Shown here in pieces: positions 25,545 to 33,642 of a stretch of DNA of 64,000 nucleotides. This DNA comes from Pseudomonadota bacterium (GTDB lineage: Bacteria > Pseudomonadota > Alphaproteobacteria > Rhodobacterales > Rhodobacteraceae), in NCBI GenBank assembly GCA_038533575.1, contig JBCAYL010000001.1, positions 834,226 to 898,225 on the forward strand, given 5' to 3'. The notes under the pieces are model-generated. The model ran no database searches. It was given only the letters and a program-made list of their open reading frames with translations, and was not told where the DNA came from. A program made the position numbers and the translations under genes. Numbering within the stretch: the first letter of the stretch is position 1; the number at the start of each line of letters is the position of its first letter.

Positions 25545-26627
25545 ATGGATCGTCGTTCATTCCTTAAAACGTCCGCGCTTGGCGGCGCCACCGCCGCCCT
25601 CGCAGCCCCGGCCATCGCCGCGGGCCATGCGCGCACGCTCACCATGGTCACGTCCTGGCCCCGCGGCTTCGCGGTGCTCGATGACGCGGCCACCTACTTC
25701 AACGAGGCAGTCGACGCGATGTCGGGTGGGGAACTGCTCATCGAGAAGAAGGCACCGGGCGAGCTTGTGGGCGCGTTCGAGGTCTTTGACGCCGTGTCGT
25801 CGGGCCAGGCGGACCTCTACCACTCTGCTGACTACTACTTCATCGGTCAGCACCCGGGCTACGCGTTCTTCACGGCCGTGCCCTTCGGCGCCACGGCGCA
25901 GGAGCTGACGAACTGGTACCACCACGATGGCGGCCAGGAGCTCCATGACGAGCTCGGCTCCATCTTCGGCCTGAAGTCGCTTCTCGCCGGTAACTCGGGC
26001 TCCCAGTCCGGTGGCTGGTTCCGCAACGAGATCAACTCCGCCGACGACCTCGCTGGCCTGCGCTTCCGCATGCCGGGCCTCGGTGGCCAGGTGCTCGGTC
26101 GTCTCGGGGTGTCCGTCCAGAACATTCCGGGCGGCGAACTCTACCAGGCGCTCAGCTCCGGTGCTCTCGACGGTCTCGAGTGGGTCGGTCCCTTCGCGGA
26201 CGAGCGCGCGGGCTTCCAGGAAGTGGCGAAGGTCTACTACACCGCGGGCTTCCACGAGCCGGGCTCGGGCCTCGCGGCGGGCATCAACCTCGACGTCTGG
26301 GAAAGCCTCGAGCCGAAGCACCAGGCCATCCTCGACAACGCCGCCAAGGCCACGACGCACTACCAGCTCAGCCAGACGCTGGCCAATAACGGCGCCGCTC
26401 TCGAGCGTCTCCAGGCCCAGGGTGTGCAGACGCTGCAATTCCCCGATGACGTCTGGGATGCCTATGGCCGCGCCTCCGCCGAGGTGCTCGACGAGAACAT
26501 GGGTGACGAGCTCTTCGCGCGCATCCGTGCCTCCTTCGACGCGTCGCTCGCGAAGTCCTCGGACTGGCTTCAGAAGTCCGACGCCGAGTTCGTGCGCCAG
26601 CGCAACCGCGTGCTCGCGGCGGGCTAA
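25545..26627 (+). CDS. TRAP transporter receptor of the TakP type, system 2
   Basis: 360 aa. The N-terminus carries a Tat signal (MDRRSFLKTSALGG, cleaved after about AIAAGHA), so folding before export is expected. Family features shared with the R. sphaeroides 2-oxoacid receptor TakP are SGGWFRNEI, LRFRMPGLGGQVL, and DGLEWVGPFADE. TakP-type receptors bind 2-oxoacids such as pyruvate with sodium. A GGGAGGAAATCT ribosome site precedes the ATG. It opens an operon with permeases at 26788 and 27697 and is divergent from the methyltransferase/kinase/regulator operon. Substrate assignment is inferred. Confidence 0.92.
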   Translation: MDRRSFLKTSALGGATAALAAPAIAAGHARTLTMVTSWPRGFAVLDDAATYFNEAVDAMSGGELLIEKKAPGELVGAFEVFDAVSSGQADLYHSADYYFIGQHPGYAFFTAVPFGATAQELTNWYHHDGGQELHDELGSIFGLKSLLAGNSGSQSGGWFRNEINSADDLAGLRFRMPGLGGQVLGRLGVSVQNIPGGELYQALSSGALDGLEWVGPFADERAGFQEVAKVYYTAGFHEPGSGLAAGINLDVWESLEPKHQAILDNAAKATTHYQLSQTLANNGAALERLQAQGVQTLQFPDDVWDAYGRASAEVLDENMGDELFARIRASFDASLAKSSDWLQKSDAEFVRQRNRVLAAG

Positions 26628-26642
26628 GCGCCTCTCTCACAG

Positions 26643-26760
26643 CCAGGGCCCGATCGCCGGGCCCTGGCGCCCAAGACTTTTCGCAAAAGTCTTTGCCCGC
26701 AGGGCCACCGCCGCGCTGGCGAAGACTTTTCCCAAAAGTCTTCCGACCCCGGGAGGGTCG
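26643..26760 (+). repeat. Four tandem hairpins between receptor and permease genes
   Basis: In 118 bp four perfect inverted repeats follow one another: CCAGGGCCCG/CGGGCCCTGG (26643-26667), AAGACTTTT-CGC-AAAAGTCTT (26673-26693), GAAGACTTTT-CCC-AAAAGTCTTC (26721-26743) and CGACCC/GGGTCG (26744-26760). The second and third are copies of the same palindrome differing in the loop. Such hairpins after a receptor gene typically protect the upstream mRNA or end part of the transcription, so that receptor is made in excess over permease. Confidence 0.85.
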
Positions 26761-26787
26761 GCAATAAAATGACAGGGGGAACTGCCC

Positions 26788-27681
26788 ATGGAGGCTCTCA
26801 GCTGGTTCTTCACGAACCTGGCCCTTGGGTTCTACAACACCTTTTACGCGCTGACCCATCCCGCATCCTGGCTCAACTGGTCGGATCCGCAGGCGGTCAT
26901 GCGGTTCATCTATTACGGCGGCTCGGTGGAGTTCTTCTTCGCCATTCTCGCCATCTTCCTGACCGTGACCGCCGTGGGCTTCTGGAAGACCGGGTTCATG
27001 TGGGGCTTCGTGCGGGGCTCCGAGGCCATCGCCAACACCGTGGGCCGCTTCGCCGCCTGGGCAGGGCTCCTGATGGTGCTCCAGCAGGTCGTCATCGTCG
27101 TCATCCAGCGGATCTTCCTCGAGGCGCAGATCTCCTTTGCCTTCGGGATCGACTTCACAAAGGACATCTCCTGGTATGCCGAGGAGCTGAAGCTTTATAA
27201 CGCCATCATCGTCTGCCTCTGCTGCACCTACACCTTCGTGCAGGGCGGCCACGTGCGGGTGGACCTGATCTACTCGGCGGTGAGCTATCGCACCAAGCGG
27301 GTGATCGACATGGTGGGCTCGCTCTTCCTGATGATCCCCTTCGCGGTGCTGGCGTGGATGTATTCCTGGTACTTCATGTGGCGCCACCTCGTGACGCCCA
27401 AGGTTTCGGCCTCCGACACCCTGGAGCGCCTCGTGGACGGCAAATCCCGCGCGTTCCGCTGGAACGTGGAAACGATCGGCTTCAGCCCCCAGGGCTTCAA
27501 TGCCTACTTTCTCTTCAAGGTCCTCCTGATCGTGCTCATCGGGCTCATCTTCTTGCAGGCGGTGACCTTCTTTTACCGGTCCTATCTCGAGTGGAAGGAA
27601 GGCCCAGAAAGCGAGGGCCGCTTTCTCGACAAGGACAAGCTCGGCGACGAAGAGGCTGAGCTTGCCGCAGAAATTCACTAA
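26788..27681 (+). CDS. TRAP transporter small permease (DctQ, long form), system 2
   Basis: 297 aa, longer than the usual 160-230 aa DctQ. Hydrophobic segments are visible near residues 45-68, 88-115, 140-165, 175-195 and 240-262. The small-permease block QGGHVRVDLIYSAVSYR is present near residue 150. The region 195-240 is an extra soluble loop (HLVTPKVSASDTLERLVDGK). Long DctQ proteins are typical of TRAP systems with TakP-like receptors. The start codon is 160 bp after the receptor stop, beyond the hairpin cluster, and the stop is 15 bp before dctM. Confidence 0.9.
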   Translation: MEALSWFFTNLALGFYNTFYALTHPASWLNWSDPQAVMRFIYYGGSVEFFFAILAIFLTVTAVGFWKTGFMWGFVRGSEAIANTVGRFAAWAGLLMVLQQVVIVVIQRIFLEAQISFAFGIDFTKDISWYAEELKLYNAIIVCLCCTYTFVQGGHVRVDLIYSAVSYRTKRVIDMVGSLFLMIPFAVLAWMYSWYFMWRHLVTPKVSASDTLERLVDGKSRAFRWNVETIGFSPQGFNAYFLFKVLLIVLIGLIFLQAVTFFYRSYLEWKEGPESEGRFLDKDKLGDEEAELAAEIH

Positions 27682-27696
27682 AAAAGGGCAGGGGTC

Positions 27697-30048
27697 ATGT
27701 TTGGACTAGACGGCGTCGAGGTCGGCCTTCTCATCGTATTCCTGTGCCTGTTCGGCTCGATCCTGTCGGGGTTCCCGGTGGCCTTTGCCATCGCGGGCTC
27801 GGCGGTCTTGTCCTTCGGGATCATCGCGGGGCTCGACAGCGCGGGGCTGCTCATCCACGCGGCCATCGACACGACGACGGCGGAGTATTTCGCGCTCGTC
27901 AATGACGGTGTCGCCCGGGAGAGCATATCGATCTTCCGATACCCGGAATTACCGAGAATCGAGGAACCCGTGTTCCCTAGCGGCTGGGAACAGGCGATGG
28001 ACCGCAACATCTCCTTCCTCGTCAACCGCATCAACGAGCGCGTGCTCGCGGGCCAGTCCATCGAGACGCTGCTGGCCGTCCTCATGTTCGTGCTCATGGG
28101 CATCACGCTCGAGCGCTCGAAGATCGCCAATGACCTGCTGACGACCATGGCCAAGGTCTTTGGCCCTCTGCCGGGCGGCCTCGCCGTTTCCGTCGTCGTC
28201 GTGGGCGCGTTTCTCGCCGCCTCCACGGGCATCGTGGGCGCCACTGTGGTCACGATGGGGCTCCTGTCGCTACCCACCATGCTGCGCAACAATTACTCGC
28301 CGGAGCTTTCCACCGGCGTCATCGCGGCCTCGGGCACGCTGGGCCAGATCATCCCGCCCTCCATCGTGATCGTGCTATTGGGCACGCTCGCGGGCGATCT
28401 CTACAGCCGCGCGCAGGAAGAGCGTGCGCAGTCGGTGGGCTGCACCGACGCGCTGACCTATCTGGGCGAGCCCGCGGTGGTCTCGGTGGGCACGCTCTTC
28501 CAGGCCGCGCTCTTGCCGGGCATCCTCCTCGCGGGGCTCTACGCGGCCTACGCCTTCATCTTCGCGCTCTTCAACCCGTCGAAGGCGCCCGCCGTGGAGC
28601 TGGGCGATGGCGGCGGCGAGGTCGTGACGCGGAACGAGGCGCTGAGCTGGTTCGTGGCGGCCCCCGTCGCGCTCATCGGCGGGGCGATCCTCCTCGGCCA
28701 GGTGGGCGTGATCGGCAGCCAGGACATCTCCGTCTCCTCGCGCACCGCGCTGCAGGAGGGCGCGTCGCTCCGCACCAACGTCTCCGAGCCCTGCGCGGCG
28801 GCGATGATCGAGCTGCACGGCGAAGAGGCCTGGAACACGGCCCTGGCCGAACAGGCCGCCATCGACGAGGCCGGCGGGATCCAGGACAGCCGCGCGCTTT
28901 CCGAGGAGGAGCTCGCCGCGGCCATCACCGACCGCATCGCAGCCGCCGCGCCTATCGGCGGCGGGCTTGCGACGGGGTTCATCCTTTTGGCGCTCGTGCT
29001 CACCACGGCGCGGGGCGTGGCGCCCAGCCAGGATTTCCGGCCCCTCGCCATCGGATTTGCGGGCGTGGCGCTGGCCATCCTCGTGGATGCCGTCCTCCTG
29101 CCGCCGGACATGACGGCGGGGCCGCGGCTCGTGCTTCTCGCGATCCCGCTTCTGCTGACGCTCTACGGCTGCACCGAGGCGGTGAAACGCCTGGCCGCCA
29201 ACGAGCTCATCCGCGTGGTCTTCCCGCCCCTCGTGCTAATCGTGGCCGTTCTGGGCTCCATCCTCGGCGGCATCACCAACCCGACACCGGCGGCCGCCCT
29301 CGGCGCGGCGGGGGCGATCATGCTCGCCGCCTACCGCAAGCTCGGCGATCAGAACCGGAGCCCGCGGGTCATCCTCGGGGCGTCCTTCGCCCTCGTGATC
29401 ATGCTGCTTCTCGGGGTGAACTTCGATCTCCGCCTGGGGCAGGAGATGGTGCTCGTGGAGAACCGCATCGCCTATGTCGCGGCCATGGCGGCCTATCTCT
29501 ACGCGATGTTCGGCCTGCTCTTCGCCTGCTGGGTGCTCTTCTCGGGAGGGGTGCTGAGCCCGGTCGTGCGCGAGACGGCGAAAGTGACCTCGATGGTCTT
29601 CACCATCCTCATCGCCTCCCAGCTTCTCAACCTCGTGGTCATCTCCTTCGGCGGGGAGCACTACATCCAGCAGTACCTGCGCAGCTTCGACGAGGAATGG
29701 CGGGTCTTCCTGATCGTGATGATCATCATGTTCATCCTGGGCTTCGTGCTCGACTTCCTCGAGATCATCTACATCGTGGTGCCCATCGTGGGCCCGGTCA
29801 TCTATGGCGGGTCGCTCGATCCCAAATGGGTGACGATCATGATCGCGATCAACCTGCAGACCTCGTTCCTGACGCCGCCTTTCGGCTTCGCGCTCTTCTA
29901 CCTGCGCGGCGTGGCGCCGCGGGAGGTGACGACGGGACATATCTACCGAGGCATCATCCCCTTCGTGCTGATCCAGGTCTTCGGTCTCGCGCTGCTGGCG
30001 ACGTTCCCGGGCATCGTGACGATCGTCCCGGACCTCATCGGGAACTAA
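27697..30048 (+). CDS. TRAP transporter large permease (DctM) with central insertion, system 2
   Basis: 783 aa, against about 430 for a typical DctM. The conserved core is split. Residues 1-60 and 120-310 hold GFPVAFAIAGSAV, TGIVGATVVTMGLLSLPTML and GTLGQIIPPSIVIVLL; residues from about 500 hold GGITNPTPAAALGAAGA and LQTSFLTPPFGFALFYLRG. A polar segment at 62-110 and a large block at about 312-500 are extra. The block includes at least three more hydrophobic helices and a soluble stretch near 345-435 containing a lone Cys (EPCAAAM). The frame is intact and codon use is like its neighbours, so this looks like a real long form and not a fusion by error. Confidence 0.9.
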   Translation: MFGLDGVEVGLLIVFLCLFGSILSGFPVAFAIAGSAVLSFGIIAGLDSAGLLIHAAIDTTTAEYFALVNDGVARESISIFRYPELPRIEEPVFPSGWEQAMDRNISFLVNRINERVLAGQSIETLLAVLMFVLMGITLERSKIANDLLTTMAKVFGPLPGGLAVSVVVVGAFLAASTGIVGATVVTMGLLSLPTMLRNNYSPELSTGVIAASGTLGQIIPPSIVIVLLGTLAGDLYSRAQEERAQSVGCTDALTYLGEPAVVSVGTLFQAALLPGILLAGLYAAYAFIFALFNPSKAPAVELGDGGGEVVTRNEALSWFVAAPVALIGGAILLGQVGVIGSQDISVSSRTALQEGASLRTNVSEPCAAAMIELHGEEAWNTALAEQAAIDEAGGIQDSRALSEEELAAAITDRIAAAAPIGGGLATGFILLALVLTTARGVAPSQDFRPLAIGFAGVALAILVDAVLLPPDMTAGPRLVLLAIPLLLTLYGCTEAVKRLAANELIRVVFPPLVLIVAVLGSILGGITNPTPAAALGAAGAIMLAAYRKLGDQNRSPRVILGASFALVIMLLLGVNFDLRLGQEMVLVENRIAYVAAMAAYLYAMFGLLFACWVLFSGGVLSPVVRETAKVTSMVFTILIASQLLNLVVISFGGEHYIQQYLRSFDEEWRVFLIVMIIMFILGFVLDFLEIIYIVVPIVGPVIYGGSLDPKWVTIMIAINLQTSFLTPPFGFALFYLRGVAPREVTTGHIYRGIIPFVLIQVFGLALLATFPGIVTIVPDLIGN

Positions 30049-30083
30049 GTGGACTGAGCTCCCGAGGGAGCGGGGGGGCGCCT

Positions 30084-30485
30084 TCAGCCCCCCGCCGCGT
30101 CCGCGCGTTCGAGCAGGTCCCAGCGGTTTCCGAACGGGTCCCGCCAGACCACGACCATGCCATAGCTCTCGCGGCGCGGCGTTTCCTCGAAGGTGACGCC
30201 TCGCGCCTTCATGCGGGAATACTCCGCCTCGAAATCGTCGGTCTGGAGGAAGAATGCCACGCGGCCCCCGGCCTGTCGCCCGATGCTCTCGGCCTGGCCA
30301 CTGTCGGCGGCCCGCGCGAGGAGGAGCTGCGCGCCGCCGCCTGGCGGGGCCACGAGCACCCAGCGCTTGCCGCCGCCGAGGTCGATATCGGCCGTGACGG
30401 TGAACTCCATCACGCCCGCGTAGAAGGCGAGGCCTGCGTCGTAATCGGGAACAACGAGGGTGACGGCGTGGAGGCGGGTGCTCAA
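30084..30485 (-). CDS. VOC superfamily (glyoxalase/bleomycin-resistance-like) protein
   Basis: 133 aa, one glyoxalase-like domain of two beta-alpha-beta-beta-beta units ([19 protein letters not shown]; the second ends with [11 protein letters not shown]). Such proteins bind a divalent metal and catalyse isomerisations or ring cleavage, or sequester drugs; the specific reaction is not readable. The start is a TTG at 30485 that overlaps the stop of the arginyltransferase gene as TTGA. No ATG or GTG near the N-terminus would keep the first beta strand. Confidence 0.85.
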   Translation of the reverse strand: MSTRLHAVTLVVPDYDAGLAFYAGVMEFTVTADIDLGGGKRWVLVAPPGGGAQLLLARAADSGQAESIGRQAGGRVAFFLQTDDFEAEYSRMKARGVTFEETPRRESYGMVVVWRDPFGNRWDLLERADAAGG

Positions 30486-31318
30486 GACTTCCCGCGGGCC
30501 GGGCGCACGTCAGGCAGGCTGATCTGCGCGACCTGCTCTGCGATGGGCTCCACGGCGAGGGGGTCCACGTCGGTGGCGTAATCGTCGGGATCCGTGAGCG
30601 GGGTCCACTGCCCTTGCCGGTAGATCTCCACGCCCTGGAAGCGCGCCTTGTATCCCATCTTGTCCGAGCCGGGGACCCAGTAGCCCAGGTAGACGTAGGG
30701 CAGGCCGGCCTCGCGCGCGATCTTCACGTGATCGAGGATGATGTGCGTGCCGAGCGAGCGCCGCTCCAGCCCAGGCTCGTAGAACGAGTAGACCATGGAG
30801 ACACCGTCATCGAGGACGTCGGTCAGGCAGACCGCCGTCAGCGTGTCCCGCCCGCCGTTATCCGGCCGGTGGTATTCCACGAGGCGGGTGCGGATCGGGG
30901 TCTCCTCAATCATCGCGGCGAACTCGAAAATGTCCATGTCGGCCATGCCGCCCTCGGCATGGCGCGTGTCGAGATAACGGCGAAAGAGGTCAAACTGATC
31001 CTCCGTGGCCCACGGCGCGGTGGCCTGCCGGACGAGATCGCCATTGCGCTTGAGCACCCGCTTCTGGGAGCGCGACGGTGCGAAATTGGCGATGTTGATC
31101 CGGGCCGAGAGGCAGGCAGAGCAATCCGCGCAGGACGGCCTGTAGAGCACGTTCTGAGAGCGGCGGAAGCCCTGCTTTGACAGGCTGTCGTTGAGCATCT
31201 CCGCGGTGTCGCCCTGCAACGCCGTGAACAGCTTCCGCTCCATGCGCCCCTCGAGATAGGGGCATGGCTGCGGCGCCGTCACATAGAATTGTGGCGCGAG
31301 GGGGACGGAGTGGCGCAT
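30482..31318 (-). CDS. bpt: Bacterial leucyl/arginyl-tRNA-protein transferase (Bpt/ATE family)
   Basis: 278 aa. The N-terminal cysteine cluster is visible ([31 protein letters not shown]), as is the C-terminal N-acetyltransferase-like core ([31 protein letters not shown]). These enzymes add an amino acid from tRNA to the N-terminus of proteins beginning with acidic residues, marking them for ClpS/ClpAP degradation. It is a cytoplasmic enzyme, common in alphaproteobacteria. It is followed by a translationally coupled VOC protein. Confidence 0.94.
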   Translation of the reverse strand: MRHSVPLAPQFYVTAPQPCPYLEGRMERKLFTALQGDTAEMLNDSLSKQGFRRSQNVLYRPSCADCSACLSARINIANFAPSRSQKRVLKRNGDLVRQATAPWATEDQFDLFRRYLDTRHAEGGMADMDIFEFAAMIEETPIRTRLVEYHRPDNGGRDTLTAVCLTDVLDDGVSMVYSFYEPGLERRSLGTHIILDHVKIAREAGLPYVYLGYWVPGSDKMGYKARFQGVEIYRQGQWTPLTDPDDYATDVDPLAVEPIAEQVAQISLPDVRPARGKS

Positions 31319-31415
31319 CGTGGCTCCGAGTGTGGATCACCTCAGAAGCCTAGCAACGCGCGCTCACTCTGCAAGGGGAAAGATCAAATCGAGGTGACTG
31401 CCTGCATATCGCCGC

Positions 31416-31865
31416 TCAGGCGCGGGCCATCCTGTTGAGCGCGACGGTCCCGAAGAAGAAGTCCGTCAGGCTCTGCCCGCGGGGGGTCGTGAGCATGAGG
31501 ATGATCGACAGAAACTGCACCGGTGCGAGCGCCACGGAGACATAGAACCCTGCCGTGTGGAGCACCGCGTCCCCGAAGGAAAAGGCCTCACCATCGTGGC
31601 GGCGGAGCTCGATGCCCGTGAGGCGCATGCCCCAGGTGGCGGAGCGATTGGCCAACGTGGTCACGCGGTAGAGAAAGCCTACGACCGTCACCACGAAGAG
31701 GAAGACGAAGAAGAAGAGCCCGAGGCTCAAGAGCGAGACCAACACTGCGGCGATGAGGATCACGAGAAGGTCCACGATGAAGGCCACGAGGCGCTTGAAC
31801 GGGACCCCGGCGTAGAATCCGGCCTGCCGGTCGGGATCGGGGAGGTTGGCATAGGGAACGGTCAT
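31416..31865 (-). CDS. RDD family membrane protein
   Basis: 149 aa. The RDD signature is seen as FKRLVAFIVDLLVIL near residue 23 (here R-D spaced as in the family) and TWGMRLTGIELRR near residue 83. Three hydrophobic segments are visible: 28-55, 50-70 and 110-130, the first two being close together. RDD proteins are poorly understood; some act as sodium/proton antiporters. It is the first of a run of minus-strand membrane proteins with DUF2852-like genes upstream. Confidence 0.87.
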   Translation of the reverse strand: MTVPYANLPDPDRQAGFYAGVPFKRLVAFIVDLLVILIAAVLVSLLSLGLFFFVFLFVVTVVGFLYRVTTLANRSATWGMRLTGIELRRHDGEAFSFGDAVLHTAGFYVSVALAPVQFLSIILMLTTPRGQSLTDFFFGTVALNRMARA

Positions 31866-31946
31866 GGGTCTCTCGGGACTCTGTCTTGCGTGGCCCCGGG
31901 CCAGACATGTGCCGGGCCTTGGGGCTGTGTTTATGCGGGGGGATGA

Positions 31947-32348
31947 TCAGTCGCTGGCGTCGCTCGCGATCTTGGCGCGGGCATCCATGAAATCATCGAA
32001 TTCCGTCTTGTCCTTGGCCGCGCGAAGCCGCTCGAGGAAGCCGTCGAAGGCCACCTGCTCCTGCTCGAGCCGCTCGAGGAGCTCGCGGCGGTAGGCGTCG
32101 AAGCTGGCATTGCCGCTCGAATGGACTTCCTTGCGCGCCTCGGCGCGGGGGCCGAGCTTGTCGAGCGCCTCGTCCACCGGAGTGCCGGTCTGGATGCCGG
32201 AGAGGCGGAGCCAGACGATCCCGAGAAAGGCGGTGAGCACCATCCCGAGGAACGTGGAATTGACGATGGCCACGATGGACACGGGCAGGGCGAAGATGCC
32301 GAAGAGCAGGATGGAGAAGTTATGGGCGCGGGGCGGAGCTTTTGTCAT
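31947..32348 (-). CDS. DUF2852-like membrane protein, paralogue 1
   Basis: 133 aa. One or two hydrophobic segments lie at about 12-50 (FSILLFGIFALPVSIVAIV, then FLGMVLTAFLGIVWLRL), followed by a charged coiled-coil-like C-terminus (SSGNASFDAYRRELLERLEQ; FLERLRAAKDKTEFDDFMD). The C-terminal 60 residues are nearly the same as in the gene at 32525-32989, so the two are paralogues with diverged N-terminal halves. I used the ATG at 32348; the frame is open further upstream without a ribosome site. The function of DUF2852 proteins is unknown. Confidence 0.75.
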   Translation of the reverse strand: MTKAPPRAHNFSILLFGIFALPVSIVAIVNSTFLGMVLTAFLGIVWLRLSGIQTGTPVDEALDKLGPRAEARKEVHSSGNASFDAYRRELLERLEQEQVAFDGFLERLRAAKDKTEFDDFMDARAKIASDASD

Positions 32349-32524
32349 GGGGCCGTGATCTGAAATGGATGCGGATGGGGAAAGGCTATCGTGCTGAAGG
32401 GTGGCAGTCATTATCGGCGTCACTTTCATGCGCAAAGGGTGCAGGGAAAGGGTGCAGGGTCGGGCTGCGGCGAGGTGTTCCGGAGTGCTTTGGGGGGCCG
32501 CTCAGGCGGCCCCCAAGGGTAGGC

Positions 32525-32989
32525 TCAGTGCTGGGTCTCGGGGCCCTTGTCACCGGTGTCGGTGCCATCGGTGCCCTCATCGGCCTTCTTGGTACGCTCG
32601 TCCATGAATTGGTCGAACTCGGCCTTGTCCTTGGCGGCGCGCAGGCGCTCGAGGAAGGCTTCGAAGCTTTCCTGCTCCTCTTCCAGCCGGCGCAGCGTGT
32701 CGGCCTTGTAGGCATCGAACGCGGCGTTGCCGGACGATTTCATGGCCGACGCGGCCGAGGACATGGACGCGGCGCGGCGGCCGCAGGACCACGGCGAGCG
32801 GGCCCATTTGTTGGTCATGGTCATGTAGATCACCAGGGCAAGGCCCACGGGCCAGAAGAGGATGAAGCCGAGCACCATGGCAGCAATCCATGCGCCGCGA
32901 CCCCGTGCATCGAGCCAAGCCTCTGCGCGGGAAAACCAATTCGAGCGGCGAAACGCCTCGTCATGAGCGGCGGGGGCGAGGGTGGACAT
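32525..32989 (-). CDS. DUF2852 family membrane protein, paralogue 2
   Basis: 154 aa. A single strong membrane segment spans about 34-58 (AWIAAMVLGFILFWPVGLALVIYM), followed by a WSCGRR turn and a charged helix (SSGNAAFDAYKADTLRRLEEEQ; FLERLRAAKDKAEFDQFMDER). This matches DUF2852, a proteobacterial family of unknown function. The ATG at 32989 has AGGAG 7 nt upstream. Two copies of an ATGTGAA-N5-TTYACAT dyad lie 29 and 87 bp upstream, so it is probably controlled by a dedicated regulator. Confidence 0.85.
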   Translation of the reverse strand: MSTLAPAAHDEAFRRSNWFSRAEAWLDARGRGAWIAAMVLGFILFWPVGLALVIYMTMTNKWARSPWSCGRRAASMSSAASAMKSSGNAAFDAYKADTLRRLEEEQESFEAFLERLRAAKDKAEFDQFMDERTKKADEGTDGTDTGDKGPETQH

Positions 32990-33017
32990 CGTGATCTCCT
33001 GTGGGGCGGTTGAAATA

Positions 33018-33094
33018 ATGTGAATTGCTTTCACATCCCGAATATGTGAGCTCCCTCGGGCCGGGACAAGAGATAATGTGAAACTTTTTTACAT
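33018..33094 (-). promoter_or_regulatory. Twin operator-like dyads upstream of the DUF2852 gene
   Basis: Two inverted repeats of the same design lie 58 bp apart: ATGTGAA-TTGCT-TTCACAT (33018-33036, perfect) and ATGTGAA-ACTTT-TTTACAT (33076-33094, one mismatch). Each is preceded by ATA. A half-site ATATGTGA lies between them. The 7-5-7 geometry differs from CRP sites (TGTGA-N6-TCACA) and from PpsR sites (TGT-N12-ACA). The second dyad overlaps the end of the ybaK-like gene. The binding protein is unknown. Confidence 0.6.
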
Positions 33095-33571
33095 TGATCC
33101 GGAAGTCTCAGTGACATCAACAACTTGCCCGCCCGTTATCTGGACGAGCTGGTGCGGAGTGAGGCCGAAAAGATGCCGTGGCGTGCCCGCTGCAGCGTAG
33201 ATCCGCTCGAATCCGAGGAGGTGCGGGTCGATCCAGGCGGGCAGGGGCGTCGTGTGTCCCAAGGGGGAGACGCCCCCGATCGCAAAACCCGTCTGCGCGC
33301 GGATCACCGCGGCATCGGCCTTGCCAAGGGGCTCGCCCGCCGCCTGCGCTGCGCGCGCCACGTCCACCCGGTTGGCCCCTGAGGTCAGGAAGAGCTTTAC
33401 CTGCCCCGTCTCGCGCCCGAGCAGGATGATGGAATTGGCGATCTGATCCACCAGACATCCGAGCGAGGCGGCGGCCTCGGCAGCGGTGCGCGCCGCGCCC
33501 ACCTCTACGATCTCGGTGTCGAGGCCGATCTCCTCGAGGGCGCGCGCCACGCGCTTCAGGCTCTTTGACAT
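33089..33571 (-). CDS. YbaK/EbsC (ProX-like) aminoacyl-tRNA editing protein
   Basis: 160 aa, the normal length of free-standing YbaK/ProX editing domains, which hydrolyse wrongly charged tRNAs such as Cys- or Ala-tRNA(Pro). Visible blocks are CLVDQIANSIILLG, FLTSGANRVD with following GEPLGKADAAVIRAQTGF, and AIGGVSPLGH, which line the usual substrate pocket. It is cytoplasmic, with no membrane segment. It is divergent from glnE, 71 bp apart. The exact tRNA specificity cannot be told. Confidence 0.9.
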   Translation of the reverse strand: MSKSLKRVARALEEIGLDTEIVEVGAARTAAEAAASLGCLVDQIANSIILLGRETGQVKLFLTSGANRVDVARAAQAAGEPLGKADAAVIRAQTGFAIGGVSPLGHTTPLPAWIDPHLLGFERIYAAAGTPRHLFGLTPHQLVQITGGQVVDVTETSGSM

Positions 33572-33642
33572 CTCTCTCCTCCGCCGCGCGAGCCTAGCGG
33601 CCGCGCATTGACCTCGCCAGCCCCGCGCGCGTCTATGGCGCC

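Noticed and set aside
30058-30071. GCTCCC-GA-GGGAGC hairpin after the second dctM gene
   Set aside because: The loop is only 2 nt and there is no T-run, so it is not supported as a terminator.
33018-33094. CRP/FNR-type or PpsR-type sites
   Set aside because: CRP-like sites need TGTGA-N6-TCACA and PpsR needs TGT-N12-ACA. Here the spacings are N7 and N11.
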